A DNA stretch of 64,000 bases from CAVRIA01 sp963721115. Lineage in GTDB: Bacteria > Desulfobacterota > Binatia > HRBIN30 > CADEER01. The notes under the pieces were generated by a model, which saw only the letters and a list, made by a program, of their open reading frames with translations, was not told the origin of the DNA and searched no databases. Where the stretch lies: assembly GCA_963721115.1 (NCBI GenBank), contig CAVRIA010000005.1:561692-625691 (forward strand). Reading direction: 5' to 3'. This document shows, one piece after another, positions 43,633-53,652 of the stretch (position 1 is the stretch's first letter; every line of letters starts with the position of its first letter). Both the position numbers and the translations under genes were made by a program.

Positions 43633-46600
43633 GTTCGTCGGCCCTTTTCGTTTGTGCCAGCTCTCGTGCGCAGCCCAGCCGCTCGAAGACTTCGGCTGCC
43701 TTCGCCAGGTGCGGCTGGCCGGCGGCTCCGGACAGATGGCGGCCGAGTTCGAGGTGGGCGAGCCCCAGCTCGTACGGAGTTCCGAGCCGAAGCGCATCCT
43801 TGATGGCGCGATGCCACGACCGAATCGCCCGCCCCCGGCGCGCATCGATCCAGGCGCTCAAGCCATCCCAGAGAGCCGCGGACGGCTGGCCGAGCGGGAA
43901 GCGTTTGGCGAAGTTGAGAAGGCTGGCGCGCGCCCGGCCCGCCTGCTCCGCCAGAGATCCCGCGGCGCCGCTCGGCGGCTTCCAACCGCGCTCCAGCAGA
44001 CGAAGCAGGACCTCGGCGGTGCCCGCAAAGCCCGGCTCGGTCCAGTAGGCGATGGGTGGGCTCTTGTCGATGTGCGCGAGAGCCCGCAGAGCGGTCTCGT
44101 AGGCCCCTTCCTCGTCGCCGGCGTGGAGCCGTGCGACGGCGAGGGATCCCAATCCCCAGATCGCCTCGGTCTTCAGCCCCTCCTCGTCGAGATCGTGGAG
44201 GGCCGACTCGTAGATGGGAACCGCCTGGTCGTGCTCGCCGAGACGGACCAGCGCGTCGGCTCGGCCGAAGAGTGCCCAGCAATCGACCTGTCGATTGCCG
44301 CTCCTGCGACTCAACCGGAACGAATCGTCGAAAACCGCCAGCGAGCTCTCGTACTCGCCGCGGTAGAGATGCACCGCACCCGCCTGCGCGCGACATTCCT
44401 CCCACAGCTTGATGTCGCCGACTTGCTCGGCGATCGCGGTGGCGCGCGGCATCAATTTCTCGAACTCGCTCCAGCGACAGTTCCCCTGGTGGAGAACGCA
44501 GGTTCTGGACAGCACCCAGGCGACGTCCTGCTCGGTTCCCGCCTCTTCGGCGATGGCGAGAGCGCGCCGGCACCAGCGATCGGCCAGCCACGAGGCGCTC
44601 GTCAGGTTGGCGAGCAGGCCGAGGATCACGTAGCCGCGCGCCAGCTCCGAGGACGGTCCCACCGGATCGCACTGGTTGACCAGGCGCGCGCTCGACCACA
44701 GAACTCGCGTCGCGTGCAGCGAGTAGAAGGCCGCGTCGGTCAGCTTGCCCTGCGCGCGCGCGACCGCCCGCGCAACCGTCTGCGTGCGCTCGCTCTTCGG
44801 CGATTGGAAATGCAGCAGAGACTGCGCGGCGCGCAGCCCCCATTGACCGAGTGCCGCGCGCCGCCAGCCGGAGTCGCCGTCGGGAACGCGCTGGCCGAAA
44901 TGCCCGAGCGCCCGTTCGCCGTGCTCGCGGCAGCCGGTGAGATCGCCGAGGCGGTAGTGGGCTTCGGAAAGAGCGCCCTCGATCAGTCCGAGACGAAACG
45001 AAGGGCTGGCCGGATCGACTCCGGCGTTGAGGTCGAGCCGCGGGCGCCACGTCGTCCGCCGCGCTCCGTCGTGCGCCGCCGCGGCGCCCGGCTCGCCTTC
45101 CGGAGACGAAGCGAGAATCTCGAGCGCGCGGCCGAGCAAGGCGATGCTTTCGCGGCAACCGCCGCTCTCGAGAGCGAGGAGCCCGGCCTGCTCGGCATAG
45201 TGGGCTTCCTTCTGCCGGACTCCCGCCTCGCGCCAGTGGTGTGCCAGCGCCGCCAGGAAGTCCCTCCGCTCCGGATACTCGAGCTCCAATGCTTCGGCCA
45301 CCCGGCGGTGCCGCTCGGCTCGCTCGCGCGGCGCCAGGTCGACCAGCAGCTGATCCCGCACCTTGTCGTGCGCGAAGCGCCACGTCTGCTGGCGCAGCTC
45401 GATCAGCGCCGCGCGCGCGCAGATCCGGGCCCAGTCGTCGAACTCGACGTTTCCGTGGACCGCGCACACGAGGCGCGGATCGATCTCGCGGCCCACCACG
45501 GCCGCCGTCGCGAGCACGCCGAGCGCATCGCCGGGCACGCGGTCCAGGCGCCGGCGAAGGCTGCGCTGCATGCCACCGGAGACGACGCTGTCGGGCAACC
45601 GCGTATTGGCGATGCGTTCGCGTCCGCCGCTGCGCTCGGCCAGCTCGCGCACCACCTCGACGAGAAAGAACGGGATTCCCTCGGTTTCCCGCCGCAGCAG
45701 GTCGACGACGGCCGGAACCCGCGCCGCCTGCCCGATCATGGATTCCCCGAGCTCGGCGATCTCCTCGGCATTCAGGCGCTGCAGAGCGATCCGCTTCGCT
45801 GTCCGGTATTTCCGCCGGTAGCTCCGGCGCCTCGTCTTCGCGAAAGCTGCCGATCAGAACCAGCCGAAGCCCCGGCGCCGAGCGCGAAAGCCAGGAGAAC
45901 AGCGCGGTGCTCTCGCTGCCGACCCATTGCAGATCCTCCAGGATGAGCAGGACGGGCGCGTCGAGCAGGCGAAACAGGTTCTCCACCGCCAATTGGAGGC
46001 GCGCCTGAGCCGCCTCCGGGTCTACCTTCGGAGCATCCGCGATCTCCCTTCCCAGCAGTGTCGATACGTCGGGCACGATCGACCTGAGCGCAGCGGCCAC
46101 TTGATCGTTCGGCTGCGCCGTCAGGATCAGGGCGCGGATCCCCTCGCGCCAGACGTGGAAGGGGCTGCCGCCGTCGGCGACGCTCTGGGCTCGCAGCACG
46201 ATCGAGCCGCCCACCAGCGCCCGGGTGCGCAGCTCTTCCAGCAGCCGCGACTTGCCGACGCCGCTCTCCCCCGCCAACAGCCAGCTGCTTCCCCGTCCCT
46301 CCCGCGCCTGATCGACGGCCTCTTCGAGCATCGACAGCTCCGTCTTTCGGCCGACGAAAGGCGCCGCCTGCAAGAAGCTCTCGCGCGTGGCGACGGTCTC
46401 CACCGCCATGGGCTGTCCGAGAGCTTTGGCGAACGCCTCGATGACCTCGGCCGCGGACGGGAAGCGGCGGGCGGGGTTTCTGTCGAGAAGCCGTTCGAGG
46501 ACCGGTCGCAGCCGGGGATCGAGGCGATCCTCCGGTCGCGGCAAGTGGCTGCTCCTGATCTGGGACAGGAGCTTGTGGACGTTGCCGACCGGGAAGGGGT

Positions 46601-47313
46601 ACTGCCGGTCAGGAGCTCGAGCGAGAGCATGCCGAAGGAGTAGAGATCGCTCGCGACCGTCGCGGCCTGCCCGTCGATGATCTCCGGCGCCATGAACGCA
46701 ACCGTGCCGGCCCAGCTCTCGTCCGCCTCCAGGCTCGCGTCGCGCCGGATGGAGAGTCCGAAGTCGAGAACCTTCACCTGGCCGCGCACGACCAGGATGT
46801 TCTCGGGCTTGAGGTCGCGATGAATGACTCCGTAGTCGTGCAGGTAGGCCAGGGCGCGCAGGCACTGCACCAGGAGATCGGCCTGCACCGCGAGAGGCTG
46901 GGCGCGGCCGGCGTCGACGATGTTCTGCGCGTTCTCCTCCAGGATCATGGTGAAGAACGGCTTCCCTTCCGAGTCGAAGCCGAACTCGAGCACGCTGATG
47001 ATGTTCGGGTGGCGAAGCGACGTGAGCAGCTCGAACTCCGCCGTCAGCCGGCGCCGCTGCTCGAGCAGGGAGCTTCGGGCCTCCGCGCGGCGATTCGAGC
47101 TGCTCTCGGAGCCGCTTGAGGGTGACCACGCGCCCCGTCAGGCGGTCGAGCGCGCGGTACACGAGCCCCATCCCCCCGTGCCCGATCGCGTTGATCACCT
47201 CGTAGCGGTGGCCGACGAGCCCGTCTCCGCGCCTGGCTCCGGAAGGCGGCCCGCGTGCCGAGAAAGGGACCCGACGAGCGCTGGCTCTCGTTGCTGCCGA
47301 TTTCGGTCTCCAT
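43625..47313 (-). CDS. Ser/Thr kinase fused to AAA/STAND ATPase and TPR-like repeats (four frameshifts)
   Basis: Large cytoplasmic signalling protein, 1228 residues after correction. The start METEIGSNESQRSSGPFLG follows GGAG. Kinase domain: GHRYEVINAIGHGGMGLVYR, LKRLR (Lys), VIHRDLKPENILV, KVLDFGLSI and GTVAFMAPEI. AAA/STAND part: FVGRKTELSMLEEAV, Walker A AGESGVGKSRLL, Walker B PVLLILEDLQW. Then a helical TPR-like region of about 550 residues. Corrections at about 47231 (+1), 47089 (+1), 46604 (-1) and 45795 (+1) join the parts and give exactly 1229 codons. The layout matches PknK-like regulators. It heads an operon with the methyltransferase and CMD genes. Confidence 0.85.
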
Positions 47314-47470
47314 CAGCGCTCCATCGGATCGGGGGTCACTTGAATGTACCATTCACCCAGAATCGCACTCGAGGCGCAACATCTTTTGCGCTATACGCGG
47401 TATTTCTCAACCCGCTGCGACTCTCCCGCCATCCTCGTGGCCCCGGGGCTGGTTCGCGCCGGCGGTAGGC

Positions 47471-48387
47471 GTGACTGAATCGGGGTCGGAATCGCTATCG
47501 GGATCGGAATCGAATCAGATCAATGAGCTTCGGGCACGAGCGACTGGATGTGTACCGAGCCGCGATCGATTCCGATGCCGATAGCGATTCCGACCCCGAG
47601 GCGAAAAGAGGCCGAACAACAGCTTGCAGCGGCCGCGCCGAAAGGCGCGCCGCTCGTCCCGCGGTCCCCGCGGCCGCATCGGCAGTTGATTGTGGTGCGG
47701 GCGTCCCGCCTGCACGGGGCTGGGTTGGAGGGGGAGAGAGCGGTCCGATGGACCGCTATGCAGGCCGGAGGCCTACACCACAAGAGAGATTCCCTCCCCG
47801 CCCCCCTCTCTCCGGTGGCTCCGCTGGTTGTTCGGTGTGACTGAATCGGGGTCGGAATCGCTATCGGGATCGGAATCGAATCAGATCAATGAGCTTCGGG
47901 CACGAGCGACTGGATGTGTACCGAGCCGCGATCGATTCCGATGCCGATAGCGATTCCGACCCCGAGGCGAAAAGAGGCCGAACAACAGCTTGCAGCGGCC
48001 GCGCCGAAAGGCGCGCCGCTCGTCCCGCGGTCCCCGCGGCCGCATCGGCAGTTGATTGTGGTGCGGGCGTCCCGCCTGCACGGGGCTGGGTTGGAGGGGG
48101 GAGAGCGGTCCGATGGACCGCTATGCAGGCCGGAGGCCTACACCACAAGAGAGATTCCCTCCCCGCCCCCCTCTCTCCGGTGGCTCCGCTGGTTGTTCGG
48201 TGTGACTGAATCGGGGTCGGAATCGCTATCGGGATCGGAATCGAATCAGATCAATGAGCTTCGGGCACGAGCGACTGGATGTGTACCGAGCCGCGATCGA
48301 TTCCGATGCCGATAGCGATTCCGACCCCGAGGCGAAAAGAGGCCGAACAACAGCTTGCAGCGGACGCGCCGAAAGGCGCGCCGCTGA
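47471..48387. repeat. 366-bp tandem repeat array (two and a half units)
   Basis: Units begin GTGACTGAATCGGGGTCGGA at 47471, 47837 and 48202 (periods 366 and 365); the third breaks off near 48387. Inside each, GGAATCGCTATCGGGATCGG and its near complement GATGCCGATAGCGATTCCGA enclose a short open frame starting MSFGHERLDVYRAAI, which matches the first residues of four-helix-bundle (23S rRNA intervening-sequence, S23) proteins and then turns into DSDADSDSD encoded by the palindrome. Units are nearly identical, so duplication is recent. No intact protein is encoded. Confidence 0.85.
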
Positions 48388-48541
48388 AGCATGTCGGTAG
48401 GCAAGAAGGTTTGGGTGGACGTCTCCACCCCGCGCGTGTTAGCCATGGCCTCACTCTAGCTGTGCCCGCTCCAGGCGGTGCAGCGCATGGCCTTGCCGGC
48501 GGGTCGCATGACGGGGGAGGCCCGAGACGAGAGGGGATCGT

Positions 48542-50083
48542 ATGATGTTCGGAGGAAGGCGTCTCCTGCCACTTGGCGTGCCGACCGGGCTTGCCTTTGC
48601 GCTCATCTTGTCCGCCGCCGTGCTCCTCTCCGCCTGCGGCGACGACAATGGCGGCGGTGGGGGCGGAACACCCACTCCCGCCTCTGGAACACCCACCCCC
48701 ACCTCGACGGCCGTCCCGACGGCGGACCCGTTCGCCCTGCCGTCTCCGCCGCCGTCGAGTGTCTACAGCGGCCCCCTGTTCCAGCTCAGCCACGACTATC
48801 CGCAGACACCGGTCCTACCGCCCGATCCGCCGCCGTGGCGGGAGGCGATCGGCCTCGGCCAGATCGACACCCAGAACGCCGCGGCATACGTACAGGCGCT
48901 CAAGGATTACATCGCCGATGACATGCGCACCCTGCTGTTCCACTATGAGAACTGGGACGCCGCCGCGGCCGGTTGGTACAATCAACCCTGGCTGAGCACG
49001 GTTCGCGAGCCGATCCACGGAACGTACGTCGGCTCGACGTTTCCGGCCGAGATGTTCCCGCTCTCCGGGCTCACGGAGACCATGACGACCCACGTGCTCG
49101 TCTACTACGACGCCGTCGCCGCCGGCAGCTTGCATCGGGTCTGGGGGCAGAGCGCCCAGGACCCGGTTCCCGGTCTCGATGCCGGAGGCGGTCAGTTCCC
49201 GGAAGGGGGAATCATCGTCAAGCCGGCCTTCACCAGCGCCAGTGGCGAGGCTTGGCCGCCCATCGACGGTGCCTACCCCTGGCTCATCTACGCCGCCGGC
49301 AACAGCGGAGGAGATCCGGAGCTGCAGACGGTCTACCTCTTCCAGTTCGACATCATCGTCAAGGATACGGCCTCGGCTCCGGACACCGGCTGGGTGTTCG
49401 CGACGCTGGTCTACGACGCCTCGGTCGAGGGCGACGACTGGGACAAGCTGGTGCCGCTCGGCGCCATGTGGGGCAACGATCCGGACGTCGTCTCGCCGGA
49501 GGACTGCGACTACCTGACCCCGGGCGACTGCCCGCCGCTCTCCGAAACCTGGGTCAACCAGGACACGCCGCTCTACACCCGCGAGACTCTCGGGTGGGGT
49601 GGACGGCTCTCCGGCCCGAACGACGGCTCGGTCGACATCTCGGCGGTCGTGCAGACCGACAACGGGCTCGTCCCCTATGACGGCCGGTACGCGATGTCCT
49701 CGTGCATGAGCTGCCACGGCGTCGCCGAGTACCAGCTGATGTCGTTCCTGCTGCCCGGCCCGTCCACGTGCACCGAAGACGACTGTACGCCGAAGTTCGC
49801 TCTCTGCACCGACGGGAGCTGCGAAGAGGCAGAGCCGGGACCCGACGTCGACCTCGTCTATTTCCCCGCCGGGTCCACCGAGTTCCGCCGCTGGTTCCAG
49901 TCGCGCCCGGGGGACGTGCCTCAGGATCCCGGGACGATCCCACTCGACTACGGGATGAACTACGCGTTCAAGGCGCTGCCGCAGTGGTTGATCCAGACCG
50001 GCCGCGACAGCTCGCCGAACTTCGTCAGGAGCTTCAACTTCTACCGCGGGCGGCAGTACGAGCACATTCCCTTCAGGAGATGA
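48542..50083 (+). CDS. Lipoprotein with one c-type haem site
   Basis: Predicted exported lipoprotein of 513 residues, function unknown. The signal peptide ends LLSAC, then a Gly/Thr/Pro linker (to about 70). The mature domain is rich in Trp/Tyr and has one CxxCH motif, SSCMSCHGVAEYQ, about three quarters along, followed by Cys-containing segments STCTEDDCTPKFALCTDGSC. A single haem in a large protein, plus QNAAAYVQALKDYIADDMRT near the start, recalls uncharacterised secreted c-haem proteins of this lineage, but the family was not recognised. It lies just after the tandem array. Confidence 0.78.
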   Translation: MMFGGRRLLPLGVPTGLAFALILSAAVLLSACGDDNGGGGGGTPTPASGTPTPTSTAVPTADPFALPSPPPSSVYSGPLFQLSHDYPQTPVLPPDPPPWREAIGLGQIDTQNAAAYVQALKDYIADDMRTLLFHYENWDAAAAGWYNQPWLSTVREPIHGTYVGSTFPAEMFPLSGLTETMTTHVLVYYDAVAAGSLHRVWGQSAQDPVPGLDAGGGQFPEGGIIVKPAFTSASGEAWPPIDGAYPWLIYAAGNSGGDPELQTVYLFQFDIIVKDTASAPDTGWVFATLVYDASVEGDDWDKLVPLGAMWGNDPDVVSPEDCDYLTPGDCPPLSETWVNQDTPLYTRETLGWGGRLSGPNDGSVDISAVVQTDNGLVPYDGRYAMSSCMSCHGVAEYQLMSFLLPGPSTCTEDDCTPKFALCTDGSCEEAEPGPDVDLVYFPAGSTEFRRWFQSRPGDVPQDPGTIPLDYGMNYAFKALPQWLIQTGRDSSPNFVRSFNFYRGRQYEHIPFRR

Positions 50084-50183
50084 GACCGACCAGTACAGAC
50101 GAGCGTGCGGAACTCCTCTCGTTGCTGGCGAAGCAGTAGCCGGAAGGAGTGAGACGGCAGCGTCTTTCTTCCCCCTCGGTAGG

Positions 50184-50513
50184 GACGAGGAGGCCGTGCG
50201 GGCTTTGCTCGCGCGGCCGAGCCCATCGGAGCGCGAAGCGCGCACGGGGGCGAATTCCCAAAGGCGTGATCATGGGCTGCGCCACACCCGAAGGCTCGTG
50301 GAAGAGGGACGAGGAGGCCGCGCGGGCTCGGCTCGCGCGGCCGAGCCCATCGGAGCGCGAAGCGCGCACGGGGGCGAATTCCCAAAGGAGGCGCCATGGG
50401 CTGCGCACATCCGAAGACTGGTGAAGAAGAACAGGAGGCCGTGCGGGCTTTGCTCGCGCGGCCGAGCCCATCGGAGCGCGAAGCGCGCACGGGGGCGAAT
50501 TCCCAAAGGAGGC
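50184..50513 (+). repeat. Leader-type repeat, three copies upstream of the serine hydrolase
   Basis: Copies at 50184-50264, 50309-50391 and 50431-50513 share CGGCCGAGCCCATCGGAGCG, then CGAAGCGCGCACGGGGGCGA and ATTCCCAAAGG. Copies two and three end in AAAGGAGGCGC. After copies one and two comes ATGGGCTGCGC(A/C)CA; after copy three comes the GTG of the hydrolase gene, which uses the repeat's AAAGGAGG as ribosome site. The second ATG opens a small peptide frame (MGCAHPKTGEEEQEAVRALL ...) that stops right at the hydrolase start, a possible leader peptide. Same family as 34851-35040. Confidence 0.8.
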
Positions 50514-50517
50514 GCGC

Positions 50518-51858
50518 GTGAGTGATCGTCTGTCGAGCTTGTTGAACTTGTGTCGTGTACCGCGTTCCACAGCCGAGGTGACGGCGCGCTCCGCGGACGA
50601 GGTCGAGCCGCGCAGCGTCGGCGTCGAGGCGGCCGGCGTCGAGGCGATGTGGAGCGCCGTGGAGCGCTTCTACCGCACCGGTCTGCAGCCCGCCATGCAG
50701 CTCTGCGTACGGCGCCGCGGCGAGGTGCTGATCGATCGCGCCATCGGCCACGCGGCCGGCAACGGCCCGCTCGACTCGCCCGCGACGCCGAAGGTTCCCC
50801 TCACCACCGACACGCCGTTCTGCCTCTTCTCCGCGTCCAAGGCGGTAACGGCGATGGTCGTCCACCTGCTCGACCAGCAGCACCTGCTGCACGTCAACGA
50901 CCCGGTCAGCGAGTACATTCCGGAGTTCGGCAAGCACGGCAAGGAGCGCATCACCATCGAGCACGTCCTCACCCACCGCGCCGGCGTTCCCAACATGCCT
51001 CCGGAGGAGATGAAGCTCGAAAACCTGGCGCGGCCCGAGCGCATCGTCCGGGCGCTGTGCGACGCGGAGCCCGCCTGGGCGCCGGGCCGGCGTCTGGCGT
51101 ACCATGCGATCACCGGCGGCTTCATCCTCGGCGAGGTGGTGAAGCGGGTGACGGGAAGAGATATCCGGGCGGTGCTGGAGAGCGAGATCCTGCGGCCGCT
51201 CGGCTTTCGCTGGATGAGCTACGGGGTGAAGCGGCGCGACGTCCCCAAGGTGGCGCGCAACTACTTCACCGGACCGCGCCTGCTGCCGCCGTTTTCGGCC
51301 CTGTCGCGGCGCGCCCTGGGGGTGGAGTTCAGCGCCGTGCCCGACCTCGCCAACGATCCCCGCTATCTCGCCGCCATCGTGCCGGCGGGCAACACGGTGT
51401 CGAGCGCCAACGAGCTGAGCCGCTTCTACCAGTTGCTGCTGAACGAAGGCGAGCTCGACGGCGTGCGCATCTTCGAGCCGCGCACGATCCACCGCGCCAC
51501 CTCGGAGCAGTCGTACCTGGAGCTCGATCTCACCCTCGGCGTGCCGACGCGCTACTCGATGGGCTTCATGCTCGGCGGTTTCGGGTTCTACGGACCCGAC
51601 ACGGCTCACTCGTACGGCCATGTCGGCTTCATCAACATCATCGCCTGGGCCGATCCGGAGCGTCAGGTGGCGGTGGCGCTCACCAACAGCGGCAAGCCGC
51701 TGTTCTTTCCCGAGATCTACTTCCTGTACGACATCATGCGGCAGATCGCCGCGGCGTGCCCGAAGGAAGCTCCGCCGCTGCGCCGCCGCGCGCACCGGCG
51801 CGCCCGCAAAGCCCCCGCACCGCCCTCTTCGAAACGGCGCCCACGGTCGACGCGGTGA
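50518..51858 (+). CDS. Serine hydrolase (beta-lactamase class C family)
   Basis: 446 residues, GTG start five bases after GGAGG. The family nucleophile motif SxxK is FSASKAVTAM, the Tyr motif is LAYHAITGG (YxN changed to YHA), and the third motif region is SYGHVGFINIIAWADPERQV. No signal peptide was seen, suggesting a cytoplasmic esterase or transesterase such as EstB/LovD types rather than a beta-lactamase. The C-terminus ends in a basic tail (RRRAHRRARKAP). Its leader is the repeat array described above. Confidence 0.86.
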   Translation: MSDRLSSLLNLCRVPRSTAEVTARSADEVEPRSVGVEAAGVEAMWSAVERFYRTGLQPAMQLCVRRRGEVLIDRAIGHAAGNGPLDSPATPKVPLTTDTPFCLFSASKAVTAMVVHLLDQQHLLHVNDPVSEYIPEFGKHGKERITIEHVLTHRAGVPNMPPEEMKLENLARPERIVRALCDAEPAWAPGRRLAYHAITGGFILGEVVKRVTGRDIRAVLESEILRPLGFRWMSYGVKRRDVPKVARNYFTGPRLLPPFSALSRRALGVEFSAVPDLANDPRYLAAIVPAGNTVSSANELSRFYQLLLNEGELDGVRIFEPRTIHRATSEQSYLELDLTLGVPTRYSMGFMLGGFGFYGPDTAHSYGHVGFINIIAWADPERQVAVALTNSGKPLFFPEIYFLYDIMRQIAAACPKEAPPLRRRAHRRARKAPAPPSSKRRPRSTR

Positions 51859-52899
51859 GAGCAATAAGGGTCTTCTCCGAAGCGTGTGGGTGATTTAGTG
51901 GTGCCAGCGCAGGGGGGCGGGGTTCCGGTCCCCTCTCCCCACCCGGAGGACCGAAGTCTTTGCGCGAACCCCCTTCTTCCTTCGCTTCGCGAGGAAACGA
52001 ATCGCTTGGTTGGCGGGTGGGCTCGATCGAGGTGTTTGGACCGCTTCTCTCGTTCCGAGCACACCGCTCTCTTCGAACGCGCCCGTGGACGCGGTTCGGG
52101 CGAGCCGCGCAGCAATGGTGGTGCTCGATCGGGTGGCTCAGTGGGACTGCGCTGCCTGGCCGCGGGGCGACCACTACACCCTATTTGCCCGCGCAGCGTT
52201 TGAGGGAAGTGGGAGCTCGAGGGCGACAACCGTAGGTTTCGCCCTCGAGGGGAGCGGGGGCGTCAGCCCCGCACCGACAAGTGGGATCCACCTGCGGGGC
52301 GGCGGGGGGTCTGTTGCGATTGTGGACTCCATCGGAAACAAGAGGCCCCTCCGCTTCCCCCTTCGATCACAAGGAACCGCTCTGTTTCGTGCGGGGCTTC
52401 CGCCCCCGCGGCCCCTCCGGGGCGAGAACCGCTCAGACGCCGCGGTTCTCTCCCCGAACCCCTCTCTCCGGTGGCTCCGCTCCGAGGCGAATCCCTTCCC
52501 CGTTCAGCACCGGACATCGCGGTCGGCGCGCGTAACGGGATACATCCCACTACCTGAATCTACGCGCCACTGACGGGAACCGACTCCCTCCGCCTCGTAC
52601 ACAGCTTCACGACCGCGCCACTCTCTGCCAATCTCTCTCTCACGCCTCTTCGAAAGGTCGAGGCCTCTGGGTTTTGTTTTCTGATTTCCGAACCCAACAG
52701 CCAACAGCTCAACAACGTAACAACCTGCCCTGTCGCGCCTCTTCGAAAGGTCGAGGCCTTTGGAGTTCAAGCACGACGACGCGCTCGCCCTCGACCGGCG
52801 CCGCACCTCCAGCGGCGCCTCGAGGGCGCTGAACCGGACCGGCCTCCGGGTCGGGTCGATCCGTGACCGTCCTGGGTGACCACGTCCTGGGTGACCACA
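51859..52899. other. Gene-poor region, about 1 kb
   Basis: No supported gene. It contains short inverted blocks (for example GAGGGCGAC with GTTTCGCCCTC near 52216-52240), GC-rich simple palindromes and a repeated TTCGAAAGGTCGAGGCCT segment (about 52652 and 52745). The text looks like decayed or repeat-derived sequence. It ends with CCTGGGTGACCACG repeated twice just before the toxin-antitoxin promoter. Confidence 0.5.
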
Positions 52900-52929
52900 T
52901 TGACAGAAGTAGCTACATGGGGCTACTTT
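52900..52929 (+). promoter_or_regulatory. Promoter and dyad of the toxin-antitoxin operon
   Basis: TTGACA at 52900-52905, then after 17-18 bases CTACTT or TACTTT as a weak -10. Between and overlapping them lie GTAGC (52909-52913) and GCTAC (52922-52926), a dyad placed where antitoxin-toxin complexes usually bind to autoregulate. The antitoxin ATG follows seven bases after. Confidence 0.5.
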
Positions 52930-52935
52930 CGACTC

Positions 52936-53226
52936 ATGAAAGCGGTGGCGGTCAAGGAGCTCAAGAACCGGCTCAGCGCTTACCTTCGCGAGGTCAGGAG
53001 CGGGGAAGTCGTGCTGGTCACCGATCGCGGGCGCGTCGTCGCCGAATTGCGCCAGCCTACGGCTGGCGCGACGCTGAGCTCGCTCGACCAGGCGCTCGAG
53101 CGTTTGAGCGCCGAAGGGCTCCTCGTGCGGGGCTTACCGCAAGACGCGCGCGCCTACCGCCGATCCCCCTTGCGCCGTTCGGTTGCGAGCGCTGACCTGC
53201 TCGATGCGGAGCGCAGCGAGCGGTGA
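52936..53226 (+). CDS. Phd/YefM-family antitoxin
   Basis: DNA-binding antitoxin of 96 residues that would neutralise the PIN toxin encoded next. The start MKAVAVKELKNRLSAYLREV is the typical Phd/YefM opening, followed by GEVVLVTDRGRVVAELRQP and a helical, toxin-binding C-terminus (SLDQALERLSAEGLLVRGLP). Its stop overlaps the toxin GTG by four bases. The dyad in the promoter suits autorepression. Confidence 0.92.
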   Translation: MKAVAVKELKNRLSAYLREVRSGEVVLVTDRGRVVAELRQPTAGATLSSLDQALERLSAEGLLVRGLPQDARAYRRSPLRRSVASADLLDAERSER

Positions 53227-53651
53227 CGCTCTACGCCGAGTCGAGCGCGGTTCTGCGTTGGCTCTTCGCCGAATCGGGCGGGGAGGAGGTCCGAGCGGCC
53301 CTGGCGGCGGCAAGCAAGGTGGCTTGCTCTCGCCTGACCTTGATCGAGAGCCGCCGGGTCGTTCGGCGAGCCGAGCGCGAGGCCCGCGTCACGGCGGCCG
53401 AGGGCGTGGACATTCTCGCCGTGCTCGCGCACGCGGCGTCCACTTGGACAATCCTCGAGCTCACCCCCGAAGTGGCTCAGCGGGCCGAGGAAGCGTTCCC
53501 CTGCGAGCCAGTGCGCACTCTCGATGCCATTCACCTCGCCAGTGCCCTCTTCCTGCGGCAGTTCTTCCCGGATCTCACCTTTCTGAGCAGCGACGAGCGC
53601 GTGCGCGCCAACGCGGCGCAGTTGGGCTTCGCCCTCGACGCGGTGACGTAG
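53223..53651 (+). CDS. PIN-domain toxin (VapC-like)
   Basis: Predicted Mg2+-dependent ribonuclease of 142 residues. Acidic residues expected for PIN domains are in LYAESSAVLRWL (Glu where Asp is usual), LIESRRVV, TLDAIHLASAL and FLSSDERVRANA. Start is GTG, coupled to the antitoxin stop. It ends one base before the convergent exporter operon. The changed first acid could weaken activity; otherwise it looks intact. Confidence 0.9.
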   Translation: MTLYAESSAVLRWLFAESGGEEVRAALAAASKVACSRLTLIESRRVVRRAEREARVTAAEGVDILAVLAHAASTWTILELTPEVAQRAEEAFPCEPVRTLDAIHLASALFLRQFFPDLTFLSSDERVRANAAQLGFALDAVT

Positions 53652-53652
53652 C

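Noticed and set aside
42136..43845. A 569-residue methyltransferase-CMD fusion
   Set aside because: The CMD part has its own ribosome site and ATG, and a corrected natural stop at 42234. The uninterrupted frame is best explained by single-base errors, although the exact methyltransferase end stays uncertain.
47471..48387. CRISPR array
   Set aside because: Units are about 366 bp and nearly identical throughout, with no short repeats separated by unique spacers and no cas genes.
51886..52573. Several short open frames in the gene-poor region
   Set aside because: No ribosome sites, no conserved motifs, overlapping in several frames; the sequence is dominated by GC-rich palindromes.
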